From positions 10,873,952 through 10,937,951 of the forward strand of contig JANAVB010002199.1 of assembly GCA_029216955.1 (NCBI GenBank): DNA of 64,000 bases, given 5' to 3'. Made by a program: the position numbers and the translations under genes. A model generated the notes under the pieces. That model was not told the origin of the DNA, did not search any database, and saw only the letters and a list, made by a program, of their open reading frames with translations. Each line of letters opens with the position of its first letter. The first letter of the stretch is position 1. The stretch comes from Iris pallida. Lineage: Eukaryota; Streptophyta; Magnoliopsida; Asparagales; Iridaceae. Below are positions 1 to 11,432 of the stretch, piece after piece.

Positions 1-346
1 CGGGACTAGCTTAGTTAGGCTTTATTTCTGTCATTGAGATCTGGATTGTATATATTCTTTCATATTCAGTAGTTGAGACTTGTATTTCTGGATGTTTGCT
101 GAGATGTTATCTTAGACTCTTCATATAATCTGTATTTCTTTGAGTTCTATATCATTTCGTGCTTCTTCTTCCTTAGTTGTGATTGAGTTTACATTCTGCT
201 ATGTCACCCCCATTCGGGGAGTATAAACTGCTTAGCATTATATTGTTAGATGTTGTGACCTATGACAGCGTTCTACCGCCGACACTGCGGCGTAGGCTGG
301 ACGTACCCACTTCTCGTGCCCTTACTCTAGGGTGCGGGTCGTGACA
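1..346 (+). mobile_element. 3' part of a large Ty3-type LTR (TGTCACGACC family), cut by the window edge
   Basis: This is the terminal part of a long terminal repeat in plus orientation, ending in GGGTGCGGGTCGTGACA at 346. Its last 90 bases are the reverse complement of the LTR starts at 6277, 12480, 51507 and 59601, including the hairpin at 273-295. The next bases (GATCC, 347-351) belong to the interrupted ORF, so this is the outer edge of an insertion. Whether it is a 3' LTR or a solo LTR cannot be told because the left end lies outside the window. It is the only member of this family here in plus orientation. Confidence 0.8.
273..295 (+). repeat. U5-end hairpin of the LTR family (plus-strand copy)
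   Basis: The stem is CTACCGCCG pairing with CGGCGTAG (one bulged base) around a 6-base loop, ACACTG. The same element occurs inverted at 6328-6350, 12531-12553, 51564-51586 and 59652-59674. A structure-conserving variant is at 48465-48487. Confidence 0.7.
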
Positions 347-1492
347 GATCCTACCCTTTTTCCTGACAAGGTATTTTCTGACTCTTGGTTTGATTCTTTT
401 TCTGGAAGAAATATTTGTGCTGGTAGCTCTGTCAATTTTACTATATTTTCTGAATATGCTCCCACCTTTGATAGACTTGGTATTAGGGACTTCTTTGAGG
501 TTTCTGATAATACCTATGATAATGATGTCCGTATGTTTTATTGCAATATGCAAATAAAAGAAGACGATAGTATTTATTCTTGCGTCGTTGGACAAGAACT
601 GGAGTTTAATGTAACTGATGTTAGTGAATTCTTTCACGTGCCAGATATAGGCGAAGCATTAGTTGACATTAACCATGTCCAATTTCCTGAAGGTGTCACC
701 CTTGACTCTTTTAAAGCTTTGATGTGTCACCCTCGTCCTGTTCCTCGTAGGGTGTACTCAAAATACCTCAACCAAAATTTTTATGAGTTACATCGTTTCA
801 TATTCTCTGTCTTGCTTCCAAAAAGGGGATCTTCTGACGAGATCACCTTTATGGAAATGTCTGCGATGTACCACATTTATTTTGGTATTCCATTCTCTGT
901 CCCCAAGAACTTTATGGCTTGGTTGATCGATTGCAGGAGAGCGGGGCGTAACCTTGTCTACCCCATGCACCTGGCAGCTATTCTTCGGAGGTTTAAAATC
1001 AACCTTCAACTTTGCCCCTACTCTTCGACAGCTTCTGAGCTGAGTCGATCTAGGTTGTATCCCAACCCTCCTCCTCCACCCGGTGCTGAGCTTGCTCCTG
1101 CTGATCCTGATGCACCTTCTCCAGAGGCTCCTGCTCCTGCTCCAGGATTCGATTCACAGTTCTATCTGCGGTTCGACGCCTTCATTGCTCCCTCCGAGAA
1201 ATGCTATCAGTGCTTTGATGCCTTTGTTACTGCTTCAGAACAGCGTCATCAAGGTTACGTTGATGCAGAGGTTCGGCACACCTCACAGGCTCAGGTCATG
1301 AGGAACAGTATTGCCGATATTTATTGGAGTCTGGCTCATGATCCATCACATCCCTTCCAGATGACTCATTATCCCTCTTTCGTTGGACCGAGGTTCGACG
1401 ATGAGACTACTTTTCAGTACTTTGATCCTACCACTGCTTATGTTGATCCTCAGCCACATGCTGCTCCTGGAGATGATGACACGCAGATGTGA
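347..1492 (+). pseudogene. 5'-truncated env-like / putative plant transposon protein ORF of a SIRE-like Copia element
   Basis: An open frame of 381 codons runs from the LTR insertion point at 346 to a TGA at 1490-1492. The apparent upstream start codons lie in LTR sequence, so the true N-terminus was lost to the insertion. The segment with VRMFYCNMQIKEDD, a V-x-G-x-x-L-E-F-N step and an FFHVPDIGE step about 70 to 110 residues in resembles the 'putative plant transposon protein' domain (PF20167). That domain is also found in ORFs called envelope-like in SIRE elements. A proline-rich linker (PNPPPPPGAE and onwards) follows, then an acidic tail. The position just upstream of a polypurine tract and a Copia 3' LTR fits the extra ORF of SIRE elements. 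No transmembrane segment is evident. Family assignment is from memory of motifs. Confidence 0.6.
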
Positions 1493-1904
1493 TATGGGGT
1501 TTGAGGCTTAGTTATTTTGAGCTGTATTTGCTAGTGGTGATGATCTTGTAGTTTTTATTTGTCTTATTTGCATCCAAACTTTTGACTTGGATATTGCTAG
1601 TAGTTTTTATTTTGTCATAAACTTTTCAGTTATGACTATATACAGTTATGATGTATTTCTTTCATATCAGTTTTACGCATTACTAGTTTCATTTTGACTT
1701 GTGCATTATGGATACTCTCTTGTCTTTTGTCTTGGTTTATTGTTGGTTTCACACATTGTGGGGGAGCTACACATTTTGCGTACTTGACAAAGAGGGCGAA
1801 GAGCTACACATTTTGCTGATACAAGTCAGGTATATTATTTCAAGTTAAATTTTTGTTATATTTGGTATATACTCAAGTTTGTCAATTATCAAAATTGGGG
1901 AGAT
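1493..1904 (+). other. 3' non-coding tail and polypurine tract of the SIRE-like element
   Basis: The stretch between the ORF and the LTR is AT-rich and non-coding. It contains purine-rich blocks typical of SIRE-type elements (GTGGGGGAGC near 1758 and GACAAAGAGGGCGAAGAG near 1786-1803). It ends in AAAATTGGGGAGAT (1891-1904), directly abutting the LTR start TGTTGG. This last block is the likely plus-strand primer (polypurine tract). Confidence 0.65.
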
Positions 1905-2973
1905 TGTTGGCCCATTACCTAATTGTCACAACTGATTTTGATAATCAACGACAACTTACGTCGATACGCAAAATATACGAACTGCTACATTCTACTACAT
2001 CTTCGAAAAATGTACTACAAGCATTCAAGTCATCATCCGCAAGCTATTCAAATGGAATTCAGATCGAGTTATTTTATATTTTATTCTGTATTTTATTTTT
2101 TATTAAGTCTAGGATAATAAATGTAAAGTCATTCGAAAAATTACTGGCTAAGGTTAATTCCAAGTCTACCTATCCAAATAGTCTTCCTATTTTTTTATTA
2201 ACTCAACTATCCAAACAGCCCAAAATACCCATGCAAATTTGGACCCAAACATCTAGTTCTGAACTAGCAGAACTCAGACAGAACTCAGGCCGAGTTTGGT
2301 CAGAGTTCGGTCAACCCAAATTTGAATTTTAGTTACCTCCAAATCTACATATAACGTTCGTTTGTGAGATATTCGCATCCGAACTCTGCCTGAACTCTGC
2401 CCGAGTTTGTCAGGAAAAATACCTATAAATAGAAGAGAATTTTTCATTTCTAATCACTCATTCACTCTTCTCTATATCTATTTTTTAAAGTGTTTTTCAG
2501 TGATCAAAATTTTTCACATTCCACCTATACATCTCTAAGCCAAAGCCCGTAAAGTTCTGTTCGATTTAGAGTATTTGGTTTACAGAGTTGTAAAGAGGTT
2601 ACAAAAGTCAGAAAAACTCTCTATTATTAGAGTTGGTCGTGCACTCGTCACCAAGCACGGTGTGGTGAAGTCGGTCGTGCACTTGTCACCAAGCAGGTGT
2701 TGTAAAGAGACCGCAAGCTCGTAATTAGCTTGCAAATAGCGGATTAACAGCGGGCAAGAGTACCTGCGGCTGGATTAGTCCTCTCAGAGGGAAACCAATA
2801 TACATCGCGGTGTTCACTGAGTTTGATTCTCTCTCTCTTGCTTATTGCATTTATTTATTTTCTCTTTATTTTTTGCCATAGTTTATCTATCTAATTTTTA
2901 ATTGGTGATTTTATTTTGCTGCACTCGCACATACTCTATTCACCCCCCTCTAGAGGTGCTCAACGGTCCTACA
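1905..2973 (+). mobile_element. 3' LTR of the SIRE-like Ty1/Copia element
   Basis: A 1069-bp LTR starts TGTTGGCCC after the polypurine tract and ends GGTCCTACA. It carries a TATA box at 2424-2432 (TATAAATAG) followed by about 550 bp of R-U5. The end lies inside minus-strand Copia pol sequence, so the element inserted into an older Copia. The expected target duplication would be CCTAC (2974-2978). The matching 5' flank is outside the window. Confidence 0.75.
2424..2432 (+). promoter_or_regulatory. TATA box of the SIRE-like LTR promoter
   Basis: TATAAATAG stands alone in the middle of the LTR, in the place expected for the U3/R boundary. Transcription would run rightwards. Confidence 0.6.
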
Positions 2974-3790
2974 CCTACCGCCTCGGGTCAAAACCCTATT
3001 GGAATCACAAACATCACTATGGATAAGTTCTAGGAGTTCGGAATCCCTATGGACGGATTTGAAAGATGATCTAGTGTGTTTGGCTTGAACACAAATCTCA
3101 CATTTGTGTTTATCATCAATAGGAGTCTTAGGAATAAGATCTAAATTTATCATTCTTTTAATAGATCATAAATTCACATGACCTAGTCTGCCATGCCAAA
3201 CATTTTAGGATTCAATATTTGCAACAACAAAAGAATGATTTGAAATTTTATTTATAGTACTCAAAATAAAGATTCCATCTTTTACAAATCTTTTTCCCAC
3301 AAAAATTTATTCTTAGAAAAAAATTACTTTATTAGCCTCCATTACAATCTTGTATCCTGAGGCTACAAGTAGAGATCCACTAAATAGATTCCTCATAACC
3401 GATGGCACATAAAGCACATCATGAAGAGGTAAATTTTTTCCTGATGTCATCTTTAGATCTATTCTTCCTCTTCCTTTGATCTATACCATTGAACCATCTC
3501 CTAGGGTCACACCTCCTCCACCTAATTCCTGATAGTTTGAAAAATATGAGCGATCAAATGAAACATGAACATTAGCTCCAAAATTCAACCACAAATTATC
3601 AGAATGGTAAGAAATGTTTACTACATGTTGATAGCTTACAGACCTAAAGGAGATGGAAGACCCATTCAGAATCATGTTAACCGTTGGCTTGCCTTTTCCT
3701 TTGAAGGAGGTCTTGACAGGTTCTTTCTTCCTATGGAAGCAGTTGATGGTCGTCTGGTTTGTTTTACCACACACAAAACAAAATCTTCTC
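2974..3790 (-). pseudogene. Decayed Copia pol fragment: zinc knuckle, protease and GAG-pre-integrase
   Basis: Reading leftwards, a gag zinc knuckle is seen as CGKTNQTTINCFHR; the usual histidine of the GHTxxxC pattern is replaced by Q. A protease core follows as WLNFGANVH, where Copia proteases have D-S-G-A, so the catalytic Asp is gone. Then comes a GAG-pre-integrase domain with CEICVQAKHTRSSF and LIHSDVCD (2974-3153). Several frames are needed to read it. The sequence stops at 2973 where the SIRE-like LTR inserted; the remaining integrase and RT would lie left of the window. It is the continuation of the gag at 3791-4620. Confidence 0.8.
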
Positions 3791-4620
3791 TGATCCTGAG
3801 TCTGACCAAAGTTTCTAGGTTTCTAAGGTTGCTGGTGATGAGGGTTTTGGTGATAAGGATTTTGGTAATGAGGGTTTTGGTGATTTGGTTGGAAACTCTG
3901 CTTATTTTTGAAGGAGTTTTTCTTGGGTTTAAGATGGTGGTTAGACTTGGGTTTGCCATGACTTTCTACAAGGTTTACCCTAGCTTTGGAATCAGACCTA
4001 ACTTTGGATTTTAACCTAAACTTTCTCTTGTTCTAAGTCTCTTTAGAGTTTGAGGGTATGTAATAATTCCTTGTAGATGGAGGAGATCCTTTGCCACATT
4101 AGACAAAGAATGAGGGAGTTTGTCTATCAAGCATCCTATTTTATGCTCAGTAGGAAAGAATATTCCTTTGGCTTGAACATGCCTAAGGTGTTCATGGAAT
4201 TCATGAATTTGGTCATTGATAGGTTTGTTATCTACCATGACATATTTGTTGAATGTGGAGGAATTGAATCTTTCAATTACAGCATCATCACAACCATATT
4301 CATCTTTCAAAGCATCCCAGACTTCTTTAGCGCTTTTATATTCAAAAAATATGTTATAAAGAGACTCAGACATAGCGCTTAAGATTCTGTGAAAGTAATG
4401 GTAATCTATTTCCTTAGGGGTCTTAGGTTTGGAGGACGAAGAGGTCTTGGATACCCCTATGTCAGACTTAGTCTCATCAGAATTGTTTGAGATGGCTGTG
4501 GACCCATCAATGGCAGAAATCAATCCTAGAGTGGTAAGACAAAACTTCATCTGGCTCTGCCACCTCTTGAAATAAGTGTCATTGAACTAGAAGGTTTTGC
4601 AGTGAAAGTCTCTTCCTTGA
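3791..4620 (-). pseudogene. Copia gag (UBN2 type), inactivated
   Basis: The frame 4550 to 4011 carries the gag-polypeptide (UBN2) features of Copia elements: KSAKEVWDALKDEYG, FHEHLRHVQAKG and a DKLPHSL step. The homologous frame continues upstream of the first ATG with FNDTYFKRWQSQM, but an in-frame TAG sits just before it (near 4590). The true N-terminus is therefore cut off by a nonsense codon. The C-terminal part (3791-4010) is frameshifted and low in complexity. The region is followed rightwards by a short leader (4621-4761) with no clear primer-binding site. Confidence 0.8.
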
Positions 4621-4761
4621 TAGTCATAATTTCTATAGGTCTGCAGAGATTTATATTTACTCAATAAGTATAACTTTAAGTTAAAGAATAACAGTTTAAA
4701 TGATCTTTGTAATTCACCTTTAAAATTTTAGTTTTCCAAGTTTTGATTAGGTTGGGTTAGC

Positions 4762-6276
4762 TGTAGGGGCCGGATCCCAACAAGCGGAGGTTCACTAGGA
4801 ACGCTTAAGTACCGATCGCTTAGATGATTTACGTCTTGTTGACAGAAGGGCCCTTTCGGCTTGTACCCAAACAAATCTCTACTTTATAATTTTAAAATTA
4901 AAGGAATGTACTAAATCAATTAACTGTTTACTTTAGCCTAAAAAAATATTGAGTAATGCTACTAGTCAATATTTCTTATTAAAAAATCTTTAATTTCTAA
5001 AACGGTCCTATGTATTAGTAATTGTTATTTAATCAATAATAACAAATTTGTTATTTGATATGGCATTTATTTGACCAGTAACAAATAATTAGTTAACAAA
5101 CGCAAATGTTTGTTTAACAAAATGCTACTTATATAAGGACAATATAAAATTATCTACAGTAAGGCAAATATTTGCTAAGAAATTTTGTTTAACAAATGGC
5201 AAATGTTTGCTTAACACATTGTCCAGCAGTATTGTGTGAATTGTGAGCAATGAATTTAGAGAATAGTAGCTTTGTAAATGGTAACAATCATTAACAATTA
5301 TTTACTAAAATTTGACAGTAACAAATATCTAAAAGGTTGACCACTAGCAAATATATGAAGAAGGTTGACAATAACAAATATTCTAACACTAGCTTTTGTC
5401 TTTTATATATATAATGATAACTAGAATTTGCTAAAAGGTTGACAGTAGCAAATATGTGAATAAGGCTATTCGTAAAATCAACAGTAGAAGCAACAATGTT
5501 AATATTGCTGACAGAACAAAATTTTGTTAAGCAAAATTATGATGTATGTTTATTTTCCTTTTTGAACAGAACAAAAACTTGTTACCAGAATAGAAAATTA
5601 ATTTTCCTAACTGAACAAATTATGTTAAAAGGTTTGATAAGATTTAACTCTTAGATTGTTAGAATTTCTTCAATTTTCTTCTTTTTAATATCTACAACAA
5701 AAATAAAATAATAAATTGTTACCGGCCACCGGAGAAGTCGCGCATGTAGCACCGTCCTAAGAGTTAATCCGGGTCTATGTGCAGACTTTATCCGAATGCT
5801 CCTAGTGGTAAAAATTCCCGCTCTACCGGAATATCCATGCCGCATACGACGCAGAGAGAGTGACCACCGACTTAGCTCTGCCCAGATCAAGAACTGAAGA
5901 ACAGAATTTGTGAGAGTTTCAAAAGGAATTTTTAAGTGTGTGTGAAGAGGAGAAAATACACAATATATAAAGGCTGATTTGGTCCTTTGTAACGGCTAGG
6001 AATTATGAACAATAAAGTTGAACGTTACAAAGTAATAACAAATACAAAAAATGTGATACATTGAATATGAACAAGTTTAATATATCCAGCCGTTATGAAT
6101 TTAAATGAATTATAACGGTCAAGAAAAAATAATGAGGAGCAAAAATATTTTTAGGGTCTCAGTCCGAACCCGAATCGGCATTCGGCGCCCGCAGATGTGG
6201 GTACGTACCCGCACCTGTTATGACGAGCAGAGCCAGGCCGGATCTGGCGGCGCGGGCGTGTGGCCCCATAGGACTC
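4762..6276 (-). mobile_element. LTR of the minus-strand Copia element, first segment (split by a nested insertion)
   Basis: In element sense the LTR ends at 4762 (GATCCGGCCCCTACA). It begins at about 17781 (TGTTGGCCGTGTGTACAC), with the block between 6277 and 17655 inserted later. Removing the insertion gives an LTR of about 1.64 kb. A candidate TATA element is at 5962-5973 on the minus strand. Short ORFs in it (for example 5651-5890) look accidental. The right piece has the sequence AATGTGGGACTAAAC seen near the start of many plant Copia LTRs. Confidence 0.6.
5962..5973 (-). promoter_or_regulatory. Candidate TATA box of the Copia LTR
   Basis: On the minus strand the sequence reads CCTTTATATATT, inside the LTR and upstream (rightwards) of the gag gene it would drive. 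It is placed by sequence only. Confidence 0.35.
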
Positions 6277-7854
6277 TGTCACGACCCGCACCCACTGTAA
6301 GGGTACGAGAACGTAACAGCGCCCAGCCTACGCCGCAGTGTCGGCGGTAGAACACTGTTCTAGGTTATGATCTATAACTAGTACAACATGAATACTCTCC
6401 ATAAGGAGACCAACATAGAGGTACAACTCAATCACAATCTAGAGAAAGAATATGGCACGATAAAATAGATAAGAGAATCCTCAACTGAGGTACAACAGAA
6501 ACTAAAATACAAGTCTTATCATCTACCAGTCTCAACATCTAGAATATACAACTCAGAAAAATAAAGACAACAGCTAAAACATGGAAAGTAATAGTCTAAG
6601 CTATCTACACTAAGCAAGGGTATCATCCTCAGCAGCTGCCTGAACCTCCCCAGGGGTCCAGGTCGCAAGTGTCATCTAGGCAAGCTCCAAGTAAGGGGGG
6701 TGCAGGGTTCCTCATCATCCTCTGTAAAATTTTCAACAGGTCCAGTCAGGACGGGAGCGAGCACAGTATATCTCAACAGTTCATAGCAGGTTAGAAAATA
6801 TAATCATGCAGTAAAGTAAGATATAGATACTGAAGGAAATGCAGTATGTAAACAGAGAGAGAAATGTAATAGAAATATCTACTATAAGTAGAGAGCTAAT
6901 AGTGACTAGTGAGTCAGAGTAAAATATAAACATGTGAATGGCATAGGAGGTTCATGACTACAGCTAAGAGAGTGATTCATGACTACAGCTACTTGGATAA
7001 TATTCACATGTCTATTTCTACTCCCCCAACCCCAATCAATACACAAAGATCCGTTCAAGTTATGTTAAGGTTCGTGAAACTTCACATGGCTCATAAAATG
7101 AGTGATACGTGAAGGTGATTCATGGGGGCTCTGTGAACATGAGAGTACATGTGTCACAGGCGGTTCGTGAATCAGAGGAAGCATAGAGATACGTGATGAT
7201 TCGTGAAACGCACAAAATATGCTGTATCTGATGCTCCCGAGGGGGATAACATCTCATGAAAGGATCTATATGGTACCAATCCGTGTGACCAACGTGACAG
7301 TATCAAGTAAAGTAATTTAAAGCAGAAAAATAATTCTAAACAGGATATAAAATGATCAGAGAATGTACTCGCCTCGTATCTGAATGTCTGTAGTAAATGT
7401 ACTGTCCGAGATGAGGTGTCTGACTCCTAGTTAGAGCAACACAAGTCAAGATGTACACAGGGAATGATAAATATAATCTATAATGCATCTGCATGATGTC
7501 TAGGTCAAACTAGACTAAAGTCAACGTTTGGTCAACTCCAGTCAACTAGACTAGTCAAACTAGGTTAACTAGGTCAAATCCTGGCCCAACAAGTCTAATA
7601 AGTCTCACTAGGCCTAACCAAGCCTAGTCTAGCAATCACACACCAATCACAAGGCTATACAGGCCAAACACAAGCCATCATATTTCAATATTATACATAA
7701 GAGAAAGGAAGCTAACATGTAAAGCTATGTGTGTGTGTGTGAACATAGAGGTGTACATGAAAAGAGAATTCAACACTAGGCCCTGTATCGCATATATGTA
7801 TATATAACTATAGGAAAACTCTATTTACCACATTAACACATTTAGCCATGTATA

Positions 7855-7856
<2 letters not shown>

Positions 7857-7936
<80 letters not shown>
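7857..7936. repeat. (AT)n(AG)n microsatellite in the left LTR
   Basis: About 20 AT units pass directly into about 19 AG units. The other LTR has the same tract with a longer AT part and a shorter AG part (14056-14148), so it has changed length since insertion. Confidence 0.95.
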
Positions 7937-7946
<10 letters not shown>

Positions 7947-9689
7947 GTATGTGTTCATGGGTGTGTGTGTGTGTCATGAAAGTGCACAAGAACATGTGTG
8001 TGTTATCATGGAATGAGTGTTAGGCAATGTGTGAGTGAGAGTGTCAATGAGTGAGGGTGTGAGGGTAAGTTGTAGACTAAGGTGTGGATATGCAATGTGT
8101 CATAGAAATTTAAGTGACAGTGTCTAGTGTCAATGTTGCTTGGTGTGTGTGTTGATATACATGTTATAGGAATAGTGAATGGTACAAATCCTAATTCAGT
8201 TTTCTGTGGAAGAAAAGGAAAACAGTTCATGGTGTCATTTGTGCATGTACCACATGCTATCAGTTAGATGAAAACTCAAACCCAATACAATTATGAAAAC
8301 TAATTTCCTATGCCAATCATAAACCCAAATGTAAGTTATTCTGATATATATAACATCACAACTAAATCACAAAATAGTTAGACATACATGAACTTTCAGA
8401 AAACCAAATGACAGTTTGGGTATGTTCCTGTTTTTGTGACAGGAATTTAGTGGCATGTGTTCTCAGGAATCATGTTTTAGTCTCTAATTAACAGTGTTAT
8501 ATATGAAGGGGATCATATCCATGTGATAGGTTCTCAGATTGTATGGCAGGGTGCACCATGGAGTCTCAGGTTTCATATCAAGTAAACTCAGTGAACTAAG
8601 CAATCTCAGGTTTCGAGAACTGTGGGATCAATAGTTTCAAAGATAACTCGGTTTGTACATTAAGCCATAATGCAAATCAACTTAGCTTTAAAAATAGGAA
8701 TTAAGGTTAGAATGAAAACTCAGGAAAATGTATGCTCAGGCATTGGAAAAATATTGATAGGAATATTAAATCAAAATCAGTTTTAAAGGGAGCCCAACTC
8801 AGTGAGTTTTCTCAAACTCTGCTAATAGTCTCAATATGATGGGTTAATCCCAGTTATGTTGTATCATTCAAAACCATTAAGCTTAGTTAAGTAGGGAAAT
8901 CAATATGACATTGAACCAAACCATCATTAGGAAAATACCATATTCTCCAACCCTCAAGCCTTGCAATGAGACATGTGTGCAGAGGGTGTGTCATCACTGT
9001 GATTTCAGGAATGGTAATGACAGGGTAAATAGTTCATATGTGTGTACATGAGTGACAACAAGTGTGTGGCAATCGTTTCAGTCCAAAATTGGACAGTGAG
9101 TGATAGGCTCAGATTTTAGCAATAGGCAAAACATTTTAGAAGCCCAGGTTTTTTCTAACATCATACAACTCAGTTTTAAGTATCTAAGTATCCATTTAAA
9201 ACAGTCCAAAACATCCCAACAACTCTATATCACACATAAACCAATTTAACAAGTCCCCACTTGCAAATTCAGATTTCAGTTTTAAACAACAATTCAAGAA
9301 ATAGCATTAACCCAACTTCATTCAGATTTTAGGTTCAAATAACAATGAATATAGGCTCAGTTATTAAGAACTATTTAAAGAAAACAGTCCACACTATAAA
9401 TCACTCCTATTGAATCAATTCACAACCAAAACAGTCCAATTTAGACACACACTTAGGAAACACGTGGGAGAACATATTAGAGTCTTAGTTACAAGTAATT
9501 AACAATGTTAAATGGGTTTAAAAGATTGCTAAAATTCGTTTTTAGAAAACTGGACAGAACATGATATAGGCTGATACATTGGTATTCAGAAAAATGGGAA
9601 ATGAGAAAATAACAATGAAAATCAATTTAAAATAGGAATTTAATGGTTGGTAATAGATAAATATATTGTACACATGCTACACAAGTGGT

Positions 9690-10515
9690 TTGTGTCCACA
9701 AAAGTGGACACAAACGTGTCCAACGAAATTAAATACAAAACAGTGCACAAAACTGTGCAACACAGAATCAAGCATCGTGCACGTGTTCACCTAGGTCTAG
9801 GACACGACACAGGCGTCCACGTGTCTCGTGGTCACGTGTCCAGGTTCACCTAGGGTTAGGGTACGTGTCCAACACCCTGATACGTGGCCACGTGTCGTAT
9901 AGAAAGGACACGAGACGCGTATCAGAGACCTAAAATCATACATTCAGACCGCATCGTGCACGCGGTCGAGTGTCTCGTGCTCACGACACAGGACACGACA
10001 CACCACGTGCTCGTGTCCATGTGTACGCCAAGTGATGGGCTACACGCTCGTGTCACCACGAGGTGTCCACGTGGCGTGTCCGTGCGACACGACACGCTCG
10101 AAGTTGGTTCTGTGCGTGTGTGCACTGTCAGTGCACGACCAGTGCACGTGTCCTCGTGTCTTCGATACGACACGAGGTGTCGTGAGATTTTAGGGAAGTG
10201 TGCACAGACTGTGCCCCTAGGTTCTGACCAAAATTGGTCGTGTCTCGTGTCGTGTCCAGTGAGAACTGGACACGAGGTAGCAGGACAGTGTGTGTGGGTG
10301 TGCACAGCGTGTTCGTGTCCAATTTGGACACGGACACGACACAGTCTCGTGCTCAGTGTTAGGGTTCTGTGATCTACACCTATAGGGCTAGAAATTTGTT
10401 CAAATAGTTTTCGAAAATAACAACATTTAATTCACTGTGGCAAATCATCAAACACATAGGTGTATCCATTGATACGTGTCCGATACGGACACGTATTGGA
10501 CACGAAACCTAACAA
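9690..10515. repeat. CGTGTCC/GGACACG-rich, GC-rich block of the left LTR
   Basis: Within about 800 bp the hexamer CGTGTC or its complement GACACG occurs dozens of times. Some are in exact dyads such as GTGTCCACAAAAGTGGACAC (9692-9711) and GTGTCCAATTTGGACAC (10314-10330). Another is the nested repeat around 10470-10505 (ACGTGTCCGATACGGACACG). The block is GC-rich in an otherwise AT-rich LTR and lies downstream of the TATA box in element sense, so it would be transcribed. No conserved protein is encoded. Confidence 0.75.
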
Positions 10516-10856
10516 TGCCTATACCAACAGAGAGAGGACACCTAGGGCTTCCTATCCATGCAAAGAGAATTGAGATTTGGTGGAGGGAATAGAGAGTTAC
10601 CTATGTGTGTTCCTTCACAAGGAAAAGCTCCAAAAGTGAGATCTCCTCAAGCTAGCCAATGGCTCCAAATTGTATCAAACCTGAGAATAGCCTCCACCAA
10701 CAGTAGGGGAACACTAATTAGGTTACAATGGAAGAAGTTTCAATGAAAATGGACCAATATTGAATAAACTATGAAGAATTTTCAATGGAGAACAAACCTT
10801 TCCTTAGAAAATGGGGGGAGGGAATGAATAAAGAGGAGGCACAAACTTTGAGAGAG

Positions 10857-10866
10857 GCTTTATAGG
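10857..10866 (-). promoter_or_regulatory. TATA box of the giant LTR (left copy)
   Basis: The minus strand reads CCTATAAAGC, matched in the right LTR near 17064-17073. Transcription from here would run leftwards through about 4.5 kb of LTR, an unusually long R-U5. Confidence 0.45.
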
Positions 10867-11432
10867 AAGGGGGAGAATCCCTAGGCTGGTCATAATTGCT
10901 AGGTTTAGGGTTTTGGGGATGAATCTAATGGCTCTCATTCCATCTAGCCTATTTAATGGCCTAAAATCTAGGTTTTCTTTCTAGTCAAGTTGCATCCTAT
11001 TCATTCCAACTAATCATGACTTAAGCCAACTAACAAATTCTAACTAGACTCAATGTGGCTCACTAGGCTAGCTATAACTAATCTAGGTTAGGCTAATCTA
11101 AACCACATGGAGATTAATAAAATAATATTTAAATCACACCATTCAAATAAATCATTTTAAATTCCAAATAATATATATTAAATTCAAATATTTCAAAAAT
11201 GACAAAAATATCCTCAAACAAAATGATAAATGAAAATACCCTAATCATAAGGCTATGCTCTAGGGCCGACAGTCTCTAAGGTTACACTATCAAAACACCA
11301 AAATCATAAGTCATGAATTTTAAATAGTTTAAAAAAATCACTAATAATCATAATATGAAATAAATATCAATAAATAATAATTATATTTACAAAATTTCAA
11401 AATTACCCTCATCTGGAAAATTGGGTGTTACA

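Larger units (their letters stand above)
6277..11432 (-). repeat. 3' LTR (left copy) of the 11.4-kb element
   Basis: The LTR is 5156 bp. From left to right it holds the conserved terminus with hairpin (6328-6350), a block of short direct repeats (about 6940-7210, ATTCATGACTACAGCTA twice and several TTCGTGAA), a dinucleotide tract, a region dense in CGTGTCC/GGACACG (9690-10515) and a TATA box for minus-strand transcription near 10860. An AT-rich end finishes with GGGTGTTACA. Open frames of up to 162 codons inside it (for example 9884-10372) recur in the other LTR but show no protein family and derive from the repeated motif. Confidence 0.92.

Noticed and set aside
8006..8230. 74-codon minus-strand frame, repeated at 14216-14440
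   Set aside because: It sits in a GT/GA-rich low-complexity part of the LTR. It is conserved only because the LTRs are recent duplicates.
9884..10372. 162-codon frame, repeated at 16094-16582, with a 127-codon frame on the other strand
   Set aside because: It lies inside the giant LTRs and is made of CGTGTCC/GGACACG repeats, which keep several frames open on both strands. No protein family is seen.
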